Assembly (NCBI GenBank): GCA_020851835.1
Contig: JADZBZ010000120.1
Location: 1 to 18,452 of the forward strand
DNA from: Acidobacteriota bacterium
GTDB taxonomy: Bacteria > Acidobacteriota > Vicinamibacteria > Vicinamibacterales > UBA2999
Direction of reading: 5' to 3'
Length of the DNA: 18,452 nt
A model generated the notes under the pieces. That model saw nothing but the letters and a program-made list of their open reading frames with translations. It was not told the origin of the DNA and did not search any database. Below, in pieces: positions 1-6,184 of this stretch (positions are counted from its first letter, which is position 1; each line of letters opens with the position of its first letter). A program made the position numbers and the translations under genes.

Positions 1-25
1 GGGTCGGTGAGCGATACAATCGGTC

Positions 26-148
26 GTGCTCCTGCGCTTCTTCATCGATCCCGCGACCGGCGAGCCACACATCGCCGGTCACAACGTGACCGAGCAGGAG
101 GTTGAGGACGTCCTGACCAGGCCGCTCCCTCCCTGCCAAGATAGATGA
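26..148 (+). pseudogene. DUF4258-like small protein, 3' end lost at IS insertion
   Basis: A short frame opens at GTG 26 after an in-frame TGA at 8-10. It reads VLLRFFIDPATGEPHI followed by GHNVTEQEVEDVL, the start of small DUF4258-like proteins that usually run to about 90-100 residues and often sit in TA-like loci. Here only 40 residues remain. The stop codon TGA (146-148) is the first three bases of the IS3-family element, so the insertion truncates the gene. No continuation is found on the other side of the element. The family call rests on recognition of the N-terminal motif and is moderate. The start is uncertain because no clear ribosome binding site precedes it. Confidence 0.45.
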
Positions 149-171
149 GACACTTTCCTCTCCGGTAATTA
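146..171 (+). repeat. IS3-family left terminal inverted repeat
   Basis: Starts TGAGACAC and reaches TAATTA at 166-171. It matches the reverse complement of the right end over the outer 8 bp and at the inner TAATTA block, with a diverged middle. Confidence 0.75.
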
Positions 172-202
172 GTGTTCAGGGCGGGGAGGTGTCAGGACGT
201 TG

Positions 203-697
203 ATGACCAAGATCCGCTCGATGCTGACAGACCAGTCGAATGGGGAAGAGCCGGAGCGGAGGGGCGACGAGCGAAGCGAGGCGCCCCGGAGCGGAGGGTC
301 TTCCCCATTCGAGCGCGTGCCCGCGCCGGCCTCACCCGATCCCGAAGTGCCGGCCCACCACGCGCGCCGACGCTTTACGACCGCCTACAAACTGGAGATC
401 TTGCGGAAAGCCGACGCGTGTACCCGACACGGCGAGCTCGGCGCGCTGCTGCGGAAAGAGGGCCTCTATTCCTCTCATCTCATCACCTGGCGCCAGCAGC
501 GCGAACGGGGGCTGACGCCGAAGCGACGTGGACGGAAAGCGGTACCGGTCCATCCCGAGATGAAGAAACTCGAACAGGAGAACCGCCGCCTGACCATGCG
601 GTTGAAGAAGGCGGAGGCGCTCCTCGACTTCCAAAAAAAACTTTCGAGCTTGCTCCAGATCCCCCTGATACCGTTCGAGAGCGACGAGGTCGATTGA
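203..697 (+). CDS. IS3-family transposase OrfA (HTH protein)
   Basis: OrfA binds the IS ends and is the N-terminal half of the fused OrfAB transposase. After an unusual proline- and charge-rich N-terminal extension of about 55 residues comes the HTH_Tnp_1-type domain (RRRFTTAYKLEILRKAD, then GALLRKEGLYSSHLITWRQQ). A coiled-coil/leucine-zipper-like stretch follows (EMKKLEQENRRLTMRLKKAEALL), as usual for IS3 OrfA. A GGGGAGG motif (183-189) precedes both TTG 200 and ATG 203; ATG is chosen, but TTG 200 is equally compatible. The stop TGA (695-697) overlaps the ATG of orfB as TGATG. The extension contains a perfect 14-bp inverted repeat that looks inserted. Confidence 0.88.
   Translation: MTKIRSMLTDQSNGEEPERRGDERSEAPRSGGSSPFERVPAPASPDPEVPAHHARRRFTTAYKLEILRKADACTRHGELGALLRKEGLYSSHLITWRQQRERGLTPKRRGRKAVPVHPEMKKLEQENRRLTMRLKKAEALLDFQKKLSSLLQIPLIPFESDEVD
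236..312. repeat. Long inverted repeat inside orfA 5' end
   Basis: Arms 236-249 (TCGAATGGGGAAGA) and 299-312 are perfect reverse complements. Between them lie a nested pair GGGGCG (261-266) / CGCCCC (282-287) and two copies of GGAGCGGA. The RNA or single strand would fold into a long interrupted hairpin. It encodes the non-conserved N-terminal extension of OrfA. Confidence 0.7.
634..640 (+). other. Programmed -1 frameshift site (A_AAA_AAA) linking orfA to orfB
   Basis: An A8 run at 633-640 presents the heptamer A AAA AAA in phase with orfA codons (CAA AAA AAA CTT). OrfB lies in the -1 frame, which is open from upstream of the slip site through to the orfB stop. Slipping here would give an OrfAB fusion joined through KKTFELAPDPP. 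A_AAA_AAA is a well-known IS3-family slippery sequence. The site lies about 55 bases before the orfA stop, the usual place. Confidence 0.75.
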
Positions 698-1824
698 TGA
701 CTGCAGTCGAGGCGGCCGCGGTCACGCTGGGCACGGCACCGGCGTGTCGAGCATCGGGCGTGCCGCGGGCCTCGCTGTATCGGCGGCGTCGACCGGTGGC
801 GGTCCCCCGCCCACGCCCGACGCCGCCGCGCGCGCTCGCGGCCGGCGAACGGCAAGGCGTGTTGGACCTCCTCCACACGCGCTTCATCGATCAAGCGCCA
901 GCGCAGGTCCATGCCACCCTGCTCGATGAGGGCACCTATTTCTGCTCGCCTCGCACGATGTACCGGATCCTGGACGCCGCGCACGAAGTCAAAGAGCGAC
1001 GCGATCAGGTCCGGCGCCCCCACTACGCCACGCCGGAGTTGCTCGCCACGCGCCCCAACGAAGTCTGGAGCTGGGACATCACGAAGCTGCTGGGCCCAGC
1101 GAAGTGGACCTACTTCTATCTGTATGTGATCCTCGACATCTTCAGCCGGTACGTCGTCGGCTGGATGATCGCGCCGCACGAGAGCGCGGCGCTCGCCGAG
1201 CGGCTCATCGCCGAGACGTGCGCGAAGCAGGGCATCGTGCCGGGACAATTGACGCTGCACGCGGATCGCGGCACGTCGATGCGCAGCAAGCCGGTCGCGC
1301 TGCTGCTGGCCGACCTCGGCGTCGTGAAGACCCATAGCCGACCGCAGGTCTCCAACGACAATCCGTTTTCCGAAGCCCAGTTCCGCACGCTGAAGTACTG
1401 TCCACAATTCCCTGAGCGTTTCGGATCGATCGAAGACGGCCGCGCGTTCGGCCAGGCGTTCTTCCGCTGGTACAACCAGGACCATCAGCACAGCGGGCTC
1501 GGCTTCCTCACGCCCGCCGTGGTCCACTTCGGCCAGGCCGCGGGCGTCCGCGCGCATCGCGACCGCGTGCTCGCCGCCGCGTATGCCGCGCATCCCGAGC
1601 GCTTCGTGAACGGGCGGCCCCATCCCGCCGATCTGCCGACGGCTGTCTGGATCAACCCGCCCGTCAAGAAGGCGACGGCTCAGGATGCCCCAGGAGCCGC
1701 GATCGCCATACTGAACGGCCCACCGCCTGGCCGAATGATCGAGGCCACGCGCCGATCGACCACCATCGTGATCGACGCAGGTGCTCCTTTAATTAACTCG
1801 ACCTCGGTGTCTCAATGTCATTGA
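697..1824 (+). CDS. IS3-family transposase OrfB (DDE integrase core)
   Basis: This is the catalytic half of the transposase. From ATG 697 it has an HTH_21-like region (residues about 50-105), then the rve integrase core. The catalytic triad is visible as D127 (WSWDIT), D190 (HADRG) and E226 (NPFSEAQFRTLKY), with exactly 35 residues between the second D and the E (D35E). A C-terminal W-Y-N-x-x-H-x-H-S-G-L motif follows, as usual for IS3. It can be made alone by translational coupling at TGATG or as OrfAB by -1 frameshifting at 634-640. The last residues and stop lie outside the IS (after 1814), so the C-terminus is set by flanking DNA. All catalytic residues are present and the element may be active. 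Confidence 0.92.
   Translation: MTAVEAAAVTLGTAPACRASGVPRASLYRRRRPVAVPRPRPTPPRALAAGERQGVLDLLHTRFIDQAPAQVHATLLDEGTYFCSPRTMYRILDAAHEVKERRDQVRRPHYATPELLATRPNEVWSWDITKLLGPAKWTYFYLYVILDIFSRYVVGWMIAPHESAALAERLIAETCAKQGIVPGQLTLHADRGTSMRSKPVALLLADLGVVKTHSRPQVSNDNPFSEAQFRTLKYCPQFPERFGSIEDGRAFGQAFFRWYNQDHQHSGLGFLTPAVVHFGQAAGVRAHRDRVLAAAYAAHPERFVNGRPHPADLPTAVWINPPVKKATAQDAPGAAIAILNGPPPGRMIEATRRSTTIVIDAGAPLINSTSVSQCH
1790..1814 (-). repeat. IS3-family right terminal inverted repeat
   Basis: Contains TAATTA at 1790-1795 and ends GTGTCTCA at 1807-1814, mirroring the left end. The orfB frame runs through this repeat and stops 10 bases outside the element. Confidence 0.75.
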
Positions 1825-2219
1825 CAGCGCCCGCTCAGCCCCAGGCGGCCACAGTCCGGCACGAACGCCATCACGTCGGTCTGCCAGCCAGTCTTGTCGA
1901 AGTCGAGGGCAAGCAAGTAGCAGGTCTCGTCGAGCAGCAGCGGGTAGGCGCCAGCAACGAACGGCCGGTCTCGCCCGGACAAATACCACCGAATGCCATC
2001 GTCAGTGACCGGGAGGAAGCGGCGATGCGGACTCAGCGCGCACTTGATTCGCGGCTTCTCGCAGATACCCCGCACCCATTCGTTCGCACAGTCCGGGGCG
2101 TAGCCGGACTTGCCGGTCTTCCGACTCTCGAACCGCCGCGGATAGACATCCTCTCGGCCGCGGAACAGCGACCTGAAGAGGGCGATCTTCGCCCCTGCAG
2201 TCTGGAATCGGCTTGCCTT
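1818..2219 (-). pseudogene. TOTE conflict-system primase (AEP superfamily), truncated fragment
   Basis: The minus-strand frame is open between TGA 2222-2220 and the stop at 1818 and contains no good start codon. It reads AKIALFRSLFRGREDVYPRR, then ESRKTGKSGYAPDCANEWV, CEKPRIKC and HRRFLPVTDDGIRWYLSG, and ends with LLLDETCYLLALDFDKTGWQ. This is the N-terminus of large primase-helicase proteins of the TOTE type. ALDFDK holds the DxD metal-binding motif I of the archaeo-eukaryotic primase fold; motifs II and III and all downstream helicase or nuclease parts are missing. Homology stops at CGRLGL, about 20 bp before the IS3 element. The third Cys expected in the Cys cluster appears as Ser (ALSPHR). 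The original start was lost to a frameshift or deletion near 2210-2225. This is a decayed remnant with no expected function. Confidence 0.7.
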
Positions 2220-2347
2220 TCAGGCTCAAGGCGAGGCGCAATTCGGCGTAGACCTTGGGCGGTAGCGACCTGCCATCGCTGCCGTGGCGCCTCGCACCTG
2301 GTTGCACCCGTGGGCGAGCGACGAGCCGCACCGCCCCTCCATCCCGA

Positions 2348-2575
2348 TCACCGTCGGTCAACCTTGCCGGACTTGGCTCGGGCGGCGCGAGCGTCGAGCG
2401 CGTGCACTAGTTCGTCAACAGCGTCGGCGACCAGCTGCCGGTACTCCTCGATGGCACGGCTGCCGGGAGCGAGGCGCGAGTGAAGGAAGCGGCGATTGGC
2501 ACCGCTCGCGTCATACAGGTCGCCAATCAGCGATACGAGGCCCTTCCGATCAAGGGCCTCGAGCCGTGCCTTCAC
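2348..2575 (-). CDS. DUF6155-like protein, probably C-terminally truncated
   Basis: The 75-residue frame from GTG 2575 is preceded by GGAG about 5 bases upstream. It reads VKARLEALDRKGLVSLIGDL followed by YDASGANRRFLHSRL and EEYRQLVADAV, the N-terminal half of DUF6155-type proteins, whose function is unknown. Intact members continue for another 80 or so residues; here the match ends after VADAV and the frame closes with unrelated residues (SGKVDRR). The frame is open upstream to 2761 without a convincing start. It lies 68 bases downstream of the CcbP-like gene on the same strand and could be co-transcribed. It is probably a degraded gene; the family call is moderate. Confidence 0.45.
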   Translation of the reverse strand: MKARLEALDRKGLVSLIGDLYDASGANRRFLHSRLAPGSRAIEEYRQLVADAVDELVHALDARAARAKSGKVDRR

Positions 2576-2643
2576 CTCGCTCCACTTCTCGCGCTCGGTC
2601 GTTTCGGCCAAGATGGTTCGTGTGGTTTCGGTCGCTGACGTGC

Positions 2644-3069
2644 CTACCGCCGCCGAGCCCAGCGGTGGTACGCCGCGACCCATTCGGCGCCTTTCGGCCG
2701 GGGGGCAGGCAGCTCGAGATCCAACAGTCGTACCTTCTGACGCTTCCCGCGGCGTCGACAAACGGCGACCAGTTCATCCGCGCCGCTGAGATCAATCTTC
2801 TCGACGGCGACGGGCTCGCCAAGAACGATCGCACCAAATGGAAGCGGCAGATGTTCCTCGAGCATGGTCAGGAAGGCGGTGGCCTGCTCGGACTCGCCGT
2901 AGGCGTCCACCGTGGCCTCCTCGATCAATGCGTCGAGCCGACGCGAGTTCGGAGGCCATGAGCGAGTTGGCCTTCCCCACGCCCCATGCTCCACTGGCTG
3001 CTTGAGGAACCCGTTCAGAAGGTACGGGACCACTGCACCGCTCAGGTCAGCCTTGGGCGGCTTCGGCAT
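2644..3069 (-). CDS. CcbP-like calcium-binding protein
   Basis: The 141-residue protein has the core pattern VDAYGESEQATAFLTMLEEH, LPFGAIVLGE, VAVEKIDL and a C-terminal GAEWVAAYHRWARR. This resembles the Calci_bind_CcbP family (PF11535), small acidic proteins named after cyanobacterial CcbP that buffer Ca2+. Members often lie in mobile or accessory regions, so a role in calcium storage here is only inferred from the family. It starts at ATG 3069, overlapping the 3' end of the antitoxin gene by 23 bases, which suggests co-transcription with the TA locus. No signal peptide or membrane segment is seen. The first 45 residues are less conserved and the start could be further downstream. Confidence 0.6.
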   Translation of the reverse strand: MPKPPKADLSGAVVPYLLNGFLKQPVEHGAWGRPTRSWPPNSRRLDALIEEATVDAYGESEQATAFLTMLEEHLPLPFGAIVLGEPVAVEKIDLSGADELVAVCRRRGKRQKVRLLDLELPAPRPKGAEWVAAYHRWARRR

Positions 3070-3349
3070 GCAGTCTCAATCCGAGTGCGGCCATCACTCT
3101 GAGGACGGTATCGAAATCAGGGCTGCGCTCACCCGACAGGGCCTTGTACAGGCTTTCGCGCGAGAGCCCGGCATCTCGAGCCACCTGGCTCATACCCTTG
3201 GCTCGTGCGATGTCGCCAAGCGCCTTGGCGACGAATGCCGCGTCGCCGTCAGCTTCTGCGAGGCATGCCTCGAGGTAGGCGGCCATCTCCTCAGGCGTCC
3301 TGAGATGTTCGGCAACATCGTACCGGATGGTCAGAGTTCTCTTCTTCAT
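3047..3349 (-). CDS. HigA-like antitoxin (addiction module antidote, HTH)
   Basis: The 100-residue protein matches the addiction-module antidote family (TIGR02684-like). It starts MKKRTLTIRYDVAEHLRTPE, then EEMAAYLEACLAEADGD and an HTH at about residues 45-75 (ARAKGMSQVARDAGLSRESL, YKALSGERSPDF). In this family it binds the RelE/ParE-type toxin and represses the shared promoter. The start at 3349 has GGAG upstream in the toxin's last codons and lies 3 bases after the toxin's former stop, the usual toxin-first order. The gene is intact while its toxin partner is frameshifted, so it now probably acts only as a repressor, or as an anti-addiction factor for related toxins. Confidence 0.85.
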   Translation of the reverse strand: MKKRTLTIRYDVAEHLRTPEEMAAYLEACLAEADGDAAFVAKALGDIARAKGMSQVARDAGLSRESLYKALSGERSPDFDTVLRVMAALGLRLHAEAAQG

Positions 3350-3352
3350 GGG

Positions 3353-3647
3353 CTACTCCGACAAGCCGCGTGCCGCCTGCAGCGCGGCTCTGACGTCGGC
3401 GGTCTGCGTGTGTTTGCTGCCGCCCGCCAAGAGGATGATCACCGCGCGGCCTCCTGTCGGGTGAAATACACGCGATACCCTGGACCAACGTCGATCCGCA
3501 ACTCGGACACTCCCTGACCAACCGGTGCGACGTCGCCTGGATTGCCCGCTGCCAGGCGTTCGATGCGCGCCTGGATCCGTGCGCGGCTGCGCACGTCGCG
3601 CAGGGCATCCATCGCGCGAAGCGCTCCGTCCGACGCACCTCGACCAT
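3353..3647 (-). pseudogene. HigB/RelE-type toxin, broken by two indels
   Basis: Reading from ATG 3647, three frames together give a complete addiction-module killer protein (TIGR02683-like): MVEVRRTERFARWM, then (frame change) DALRDVRSRARIQARIERLA, GYRVYFTRQEA, then (frame change) VIILLAGGSKHTQTADVRAA and LQAARGLSE-stop at 3353. The first break is in GATGGATGCC and is explained by loss of one 4-bp ATGG unit. The second is in GCCGCGCGG and is explained by a 2-bp GC/CG gain. Family toxins cleave mRNA on the ribosome. This copy cannot make a full protein without recoding. Promoter, operator and antitoxin are preserved. Confidence 0.8.
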
Positions 3648-3657
3648 CGCTTTGGAT

Positions 3658-3680
3658 TGTAGCCTTGTGGCTACATTATA
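3658..3680 (-). promoter_or_regulatory. TA promoter -10 and operator palindrome
   Basis: On the minus strand a perfect TATAAT (3680-3675) directly abuts the inverted repeat TGTAGCC-ACAA-GGCTACA (3675-3658), 11 bases before the toxin ATG. No good -35 is seen. A palindrome between the -10 and the start codon is the usual binding site for an autoregulating TA antitoxin, so this is the likely HigA-like operator. Confidence 0.7.
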
Positions 3681-3766
3681 TCAAGGCCGGCGGTCGACGC
3701 TTCGGGCGGTCCCAATCGCCCGAGAACGACGGCGAAGTGAAGCTGTGATGACATGGCCCTCAGGTT

Positions 3767-3795
3767 TTGACACGGTGCTCCTGATGCGGTACGAA
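3767..3795 (+). promoter_or_regulatory. Candidate promoter, possibly giving a leaderless mRNA
   Basis: A perfect TTGACA (3767-3772) is followed after 17 bases by TACGAA (3790-3795), a weak -10. Transcription would begin at about 3801-3803, on the ATG of the next gene. That gene has no ribosome binding site, which fits leaderless translation. Confidence 0.4.
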
Positions 3796-3800
3796 CGGCT

Positions 3801-4163
3801 ATGCGCATTGCCGCCGCTATCGTGATGTTCGTGCATGGCGTCGCCCATCTCCCCGGGTTCCTGGTGTCCTTCCGGTTGGCTTCGCTCGCGGAGTTGCCGT
3901 ACAAGACCACGATCCTGGCGGGTCGACTGAATCTGGGTGACCGTGGGATCCAGGTGATGGGACTCATGTGGGCTGCACTGGCCATCGGTTTCGCCCTCGC
4001 CAGTGTTGGTCTGCTGTTTCGCCTGCCGTGGTGGGGAGCGGCAGCGTGGGCCGCGACCGCCATGTCGCTGATCCTGTGCGTCCTCGGCTGGCCCGAGGCG
4101 CGAATCGGAGCGCTCGTGAACCTCGCCCTTGGCGCCTGGCTCCTCTGGGGGGCGCCGCGATGA
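3801..4163 (+). CDS. Small four-helix membrane protein of unknown function
   Basis: The 120-residue, very hydrophobic protein has about four predicted membrane helices: residues 1-22 (IAAAIVMFVHGVAHLPGFLV), about 48-72 (VMGLMWAALAIGFALASVGL), 75-95 and 100-117. The pattern His11 in FVHGVAHLPGF followed by short helices recalls small DoxX-like or hypothetical permease-like proteins, but no function can be assigned. It starts at ATG 3801 without a Shine-Dalgarno and under a possible promoter. Its stop overlaps the ATG of the nitroreductase fragment (ATGA, 4160-4163), so it is the first gene of the operon. Confidence 0.75.
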   Translation: MRIAAAIVMFVHGVAHLPGFLVSFRLASLAELPYKTTILAGRLNLGDRGIQVMGLMWAALAIGFALASVGLLFRLPWWGAAAWAATAMSLILCVLGWPEARIGALVNLALGAWLLWGAPR

Positions 4164-4234
4164 CCTCCGGGGTCGGCGGCGCCGCCGTGGGACTCATCGA
4201 GGACGCGGTGCGCGCCCCATCGAGCCACAACACT
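4160..4234 (+). pseudogene. Nitroreductase-like protein, N-terminal stub only
   Basis: ATG 4160 overlaps the previous stop and encodes MTSGVGGAAVGLIEDAVR followed by APSSHNT. The RAPSSHNT motif is the flavin-binding N-terminal signature of Acg/nitroreductase-like proteins, where QPW normally follows. Here the next codons (GGTTGCCATAGG) are unrelated, so the remainder of the gene, about 200-300 residues in the family, has been deleted. The frame stays open by chance to 5020 across the M23 gene but encodes nothing recognisable. The stub marks a deletion junction at about 4235 inside the operon. Confidence 0.65.
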
Positions 4235-4325
4235 GGTTGCCATAGGTCGTATTGCGTTTCGGTTACTCCACGAAAGAGGTGGCCGCGGCCGTCACGCGTC
4301 GCGGGCGCGCTGGATCGCGATCGCT

Positions 4326-5171
4326 GTGCTCGTCGCGACGTATGTCCTCGCCATCGGGATCGCCGGCCTCTGGCTGGTGCTCCCGTGGTGGCTTCCCTAT
4401 ATCTACGGCGCACTACTCGCAGGGGGCGTCGCTCGAGGGTCACGTCGGCACCACCAGCGGTTGCTTGGGCCGCGGGCCATCCTTGGGCGCACCGTCACGG
4501 TGCTGACCGGAGCGCTTGCCGTGCTCCCGGCTGGCATCGTGGGAGTGGCGCTTGCGGGCCGAACGGCCCCAGGCGCGCCAGCCGACCTGGCGTTTCCCCT
4601 TCGAAGCGGCACGTACCTCGTGGTGAACGGCGGCAACCAGACCCTGATCAACGCGCATCTGGGCACGCTCGAGGGGGAGCGATTCGCACCGTATCGCGGT
4701 CAGAGCTATGGCGTGGACCTCGTGCGCATCGATCGCGTGGGTCTTCGAGTCCGAGGGCTCATTCCGGCAGATCCCGTGGTGTATGTCATCTTTGGCGACC
4801 CGATCGTCGCGCCATGCGGCGGGCGTGTTCTGGTGGCCGAGGATGGCGCGGAGGACATGTCCCCGCCTCAGGCCGATCGCGCGCACATGGTGGGCAATCA
4901 CGTGATTCTCGAGTGTGGACGGGTGTGGATCGTCCTGGGGCACATGCAGAAGGGCAGTGTCGTCGCCCACGTCGGCCAGGTCGTGGAGCCGGGAGCCTTG
5001 CTCGGTCGCGTCGGCAATAGTGGCAACACCGGGGAGCCGCACTTGCACCTCCACGCCCAGCGGCCCGGCTCGACCGGTGCGCCTCTCAGTGGCGAGCCGG
5101 TGGCGGTGCAACTCGGTGGCCGATACCTCGTGCGGAACGACCGAGTGCACGTGCGCCAGGACGGTTCATGA
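4326..5171 (+). CDS. Membrane-anchored M23 (LytM-type) peptidase
   Basis: This is a peptidoglycan-directed zinc endopeptidase family member. From GTG 4326 it has two or three membrane helices (residues 1-35 and about 50-80), an extracytoplasmic linker, then the lysostaphin-like fold: NAHLG and GQSYGVDLVRI (likely H and D ligands), GDPIVAPCGGRVLVAEDG, VGNHVILE, and the closing motif GNSGNTGEPHLHLHAQ with the HxH ligand pair. The typical HxxxD is altered, with Ser-Tyr where GxHxG would lie, so the first His is probably the one in NAHLG. The start is uncertain: the frame is open upstream to 4164 and no clear ribosome binding site precedes 4326, so the N-terminus may have been lost with the nitroreductase deletion. 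It overlaps the next gene by ATGA. Confidence 0.8.
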   Translation: MLVATYVLAIGIAGLWLVLPWWLPYIYGALLAGGVARGSRRHHQRLLGPRAILGRTVTVLTGALAVLPAGIVGVALAGRTAPGAPADLAFPLRSGTYLVVNGGNQTLINAHLGTLEGERFAPYRGQSYGVDLVRIDRVGLRVRGLIPADPVVYVIFGDPIVAPCGGRVLVAEDGAEDMSPPQADRAHMVGNHVILECGRVWIVLGHMQKGSVVAHVGQVVEPGALLGRVGNSGNTGEPHLHLHAQRPGSTGAPLSGEPVAVQLGGRYLVRNDRVHVRQDGS

Positions 5172-6184
5172 GCGTGAGCCCCTTTCCCGTGAGTGCGCCA
5201 GGATTGACTGGTCTGGCGCCGGGGCACATCGCCGTCTCTTCCCTGATGATGGTCCTTGCCAGCCGGCTCGCCCTCTTTGCTATCTTCCAGGTCCTCATCG
5301 CCGGCGCACTTGCGGTTGCCGGTGTCCCGGCGCCATGGCATTCGTCGGCCGGGTGGTGGCCGATCGCGGCGACCCTGACCAATGTTGTGTCGCTCGCGAT
5401 CCTCTGGTCATCGACGCGCACCGCGGGTGCGCCACTCCGTGCCGTGTTCGGTTGGAGCGGCGGCGTTGCGCAGGACGACCTGCCGCTGCTCGCGGGCATC
5501 CTGCTCCTCACGGGTCCCGTCGCGCTGATCCCCAACCTCGTCTTGGCGAATGTGCTCTTTGGTCACTCCGACGCCGCGCTCGCGATGCTCGTGCAGCCGA
5601 TTCCAACGTGGGCCGCCATGATCGGTCTGATCGCGTTCCCCGTCACCGTCGCTCTTGCGGAGCTTCCGGCCTGCTACGGGTTCGTGCTTCCACGGCTGCA
5701 GGAGGCATGGTCCGATCGGTGGACAGCGCTCTATGTCGTGGTCGCAGGGCATGCCGCGCAGCACGTGACGCTGCCGTTGATCTTCGACGTCCCATTCATC
5801 GCGTGGCGGCTGTTGATGTTTCTGCCATTGGCATTCCTTCTCGGCGTTGCGATTCAACGGCGGCGCCCCGTGCTGCCGTACCTCATGGTCGCGCACGGAC
5901 TCTTGGACGCCGGCGCCGCCTATCTCGTCCTGGAGGCTTCGCGTGGCGTAGCGCGTGGGTCCTCCGTTCGCACACCACGGTCGACAGCGTCCCATCAGGC
6001 GGGCGGTAGCCTCCAACGTCGCGGTCTCGAATCGGGGGCGGCGCCCCGAGACAACGGGTCGTCGCGCAACCTGCTGGACCTCCAATTGGCGGTAGGATGG
6101 TGCCTATGGATGCGCCTGTCACGGTCACGGTCGAGATGCCGCCAGATCTCGTCGCGGGTGAGGACGTGTCGCAGCTGGGCGTGA
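5168..6184 (+). CDS. CPBP-family intramembrane protease-like protein
   Basis: This multi-helix membrane protein has the three CPBP/Abi motifs in subfamily form: ALAELPACYGFVLPRL (motif 1, where EExxxR has become ELPxxYG), AGHAAQHVTLPL (motif 2) and MVAHGLLDAGAA (motif 3, HxxxD). The second Glu and the Arg of classic motif 1 are absent, so protease activity is doubtful. ATG 5168 overlaps the M23 stop (5169-5171), implying translational coupling and a shared envelope role. Homology ends near residue 258 (LVLEASRG, about 5945). The last 80 residues are low-complexity, Arg/Ser-rich, and overlap the antitoxin gene by 79 bases, so the native stop has probably been lost. Confidence 0.75.
   Translation: MSVSPFPVSAPGLTGLAPGHIAVSSLMMVLASRLALFAIFQVLIAGALAVAGVPAPWHSSAGWWPIAATLTNVVSLAILWSSTRTAGAPLRAVFGWSGGVAQDDLPLLAGILLLTGPVALIPNLVLANVLFGHSDAALAMLVQPIPTWAAMIGLIAFPVTVALAELPACYGFVLPRLQEAWSDRWTALYVVVAGHAAQHVTLPLIFDVPFIAWRLLMFLPLAFLLGVAIQRRRPVLPYLMVAHGLLDAGAAYLVLEASRGVARGSSVRTPRSTASHQAGGSLQRRGLESGAAPRDNGSSRNLLDLQLAVGWCLWMRLSRSRSRCRQISSRVRTCRSWA

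Larger units (their letters stand above)
146..1814 (+). mobile_element. IS3-family insertion sequence, apparently complete
   Basis: A 1669-bp element begins TGAGACAC and ends GTGTCTCA, an 8-bp perfect terminal inverted repeat with the TG...CA ends usual in the IS3 family. A second shared block, TAATTA, lies about 20 bp inside each end (166-171 and 1790-1795). It carries two overlapping frames, orfA (HTH) and orfB (DDE integrase), with an A8 frameshift run. The flanks (AGA before, ATG after) show no 3-4 bp target duplication. Both flanking genes are truncated and unrelated, which suggests a deletion or recombination after insertion. Confidence 0.88.

Noticed and set aside
475..1623. 382-residue open frame on the minus strand across the transposase
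   Set aside because: It is the antisense shadow of orfB in GC-rich DNA; no motif is recognised, while orfB has a full DDE triad.
2002..2361. 119-residue minus-strand frame overlapping the TOTE fragment
   Set aside because: Its right half is the out-of-frame shadow of the primase frame. The short stretch SLPPKVYAELRLALSLKG could be a remnant of the original N-terminus, but no family supports it.
3968..5020. 350-residue plus-strand frame covering the membrane protein and M23 gene
   Set aside because: Only residues encoded from 4160 to 4234 (nitroreductase stub) are meaningful; the remainder is Arg-rich shadow of the M23 frame.
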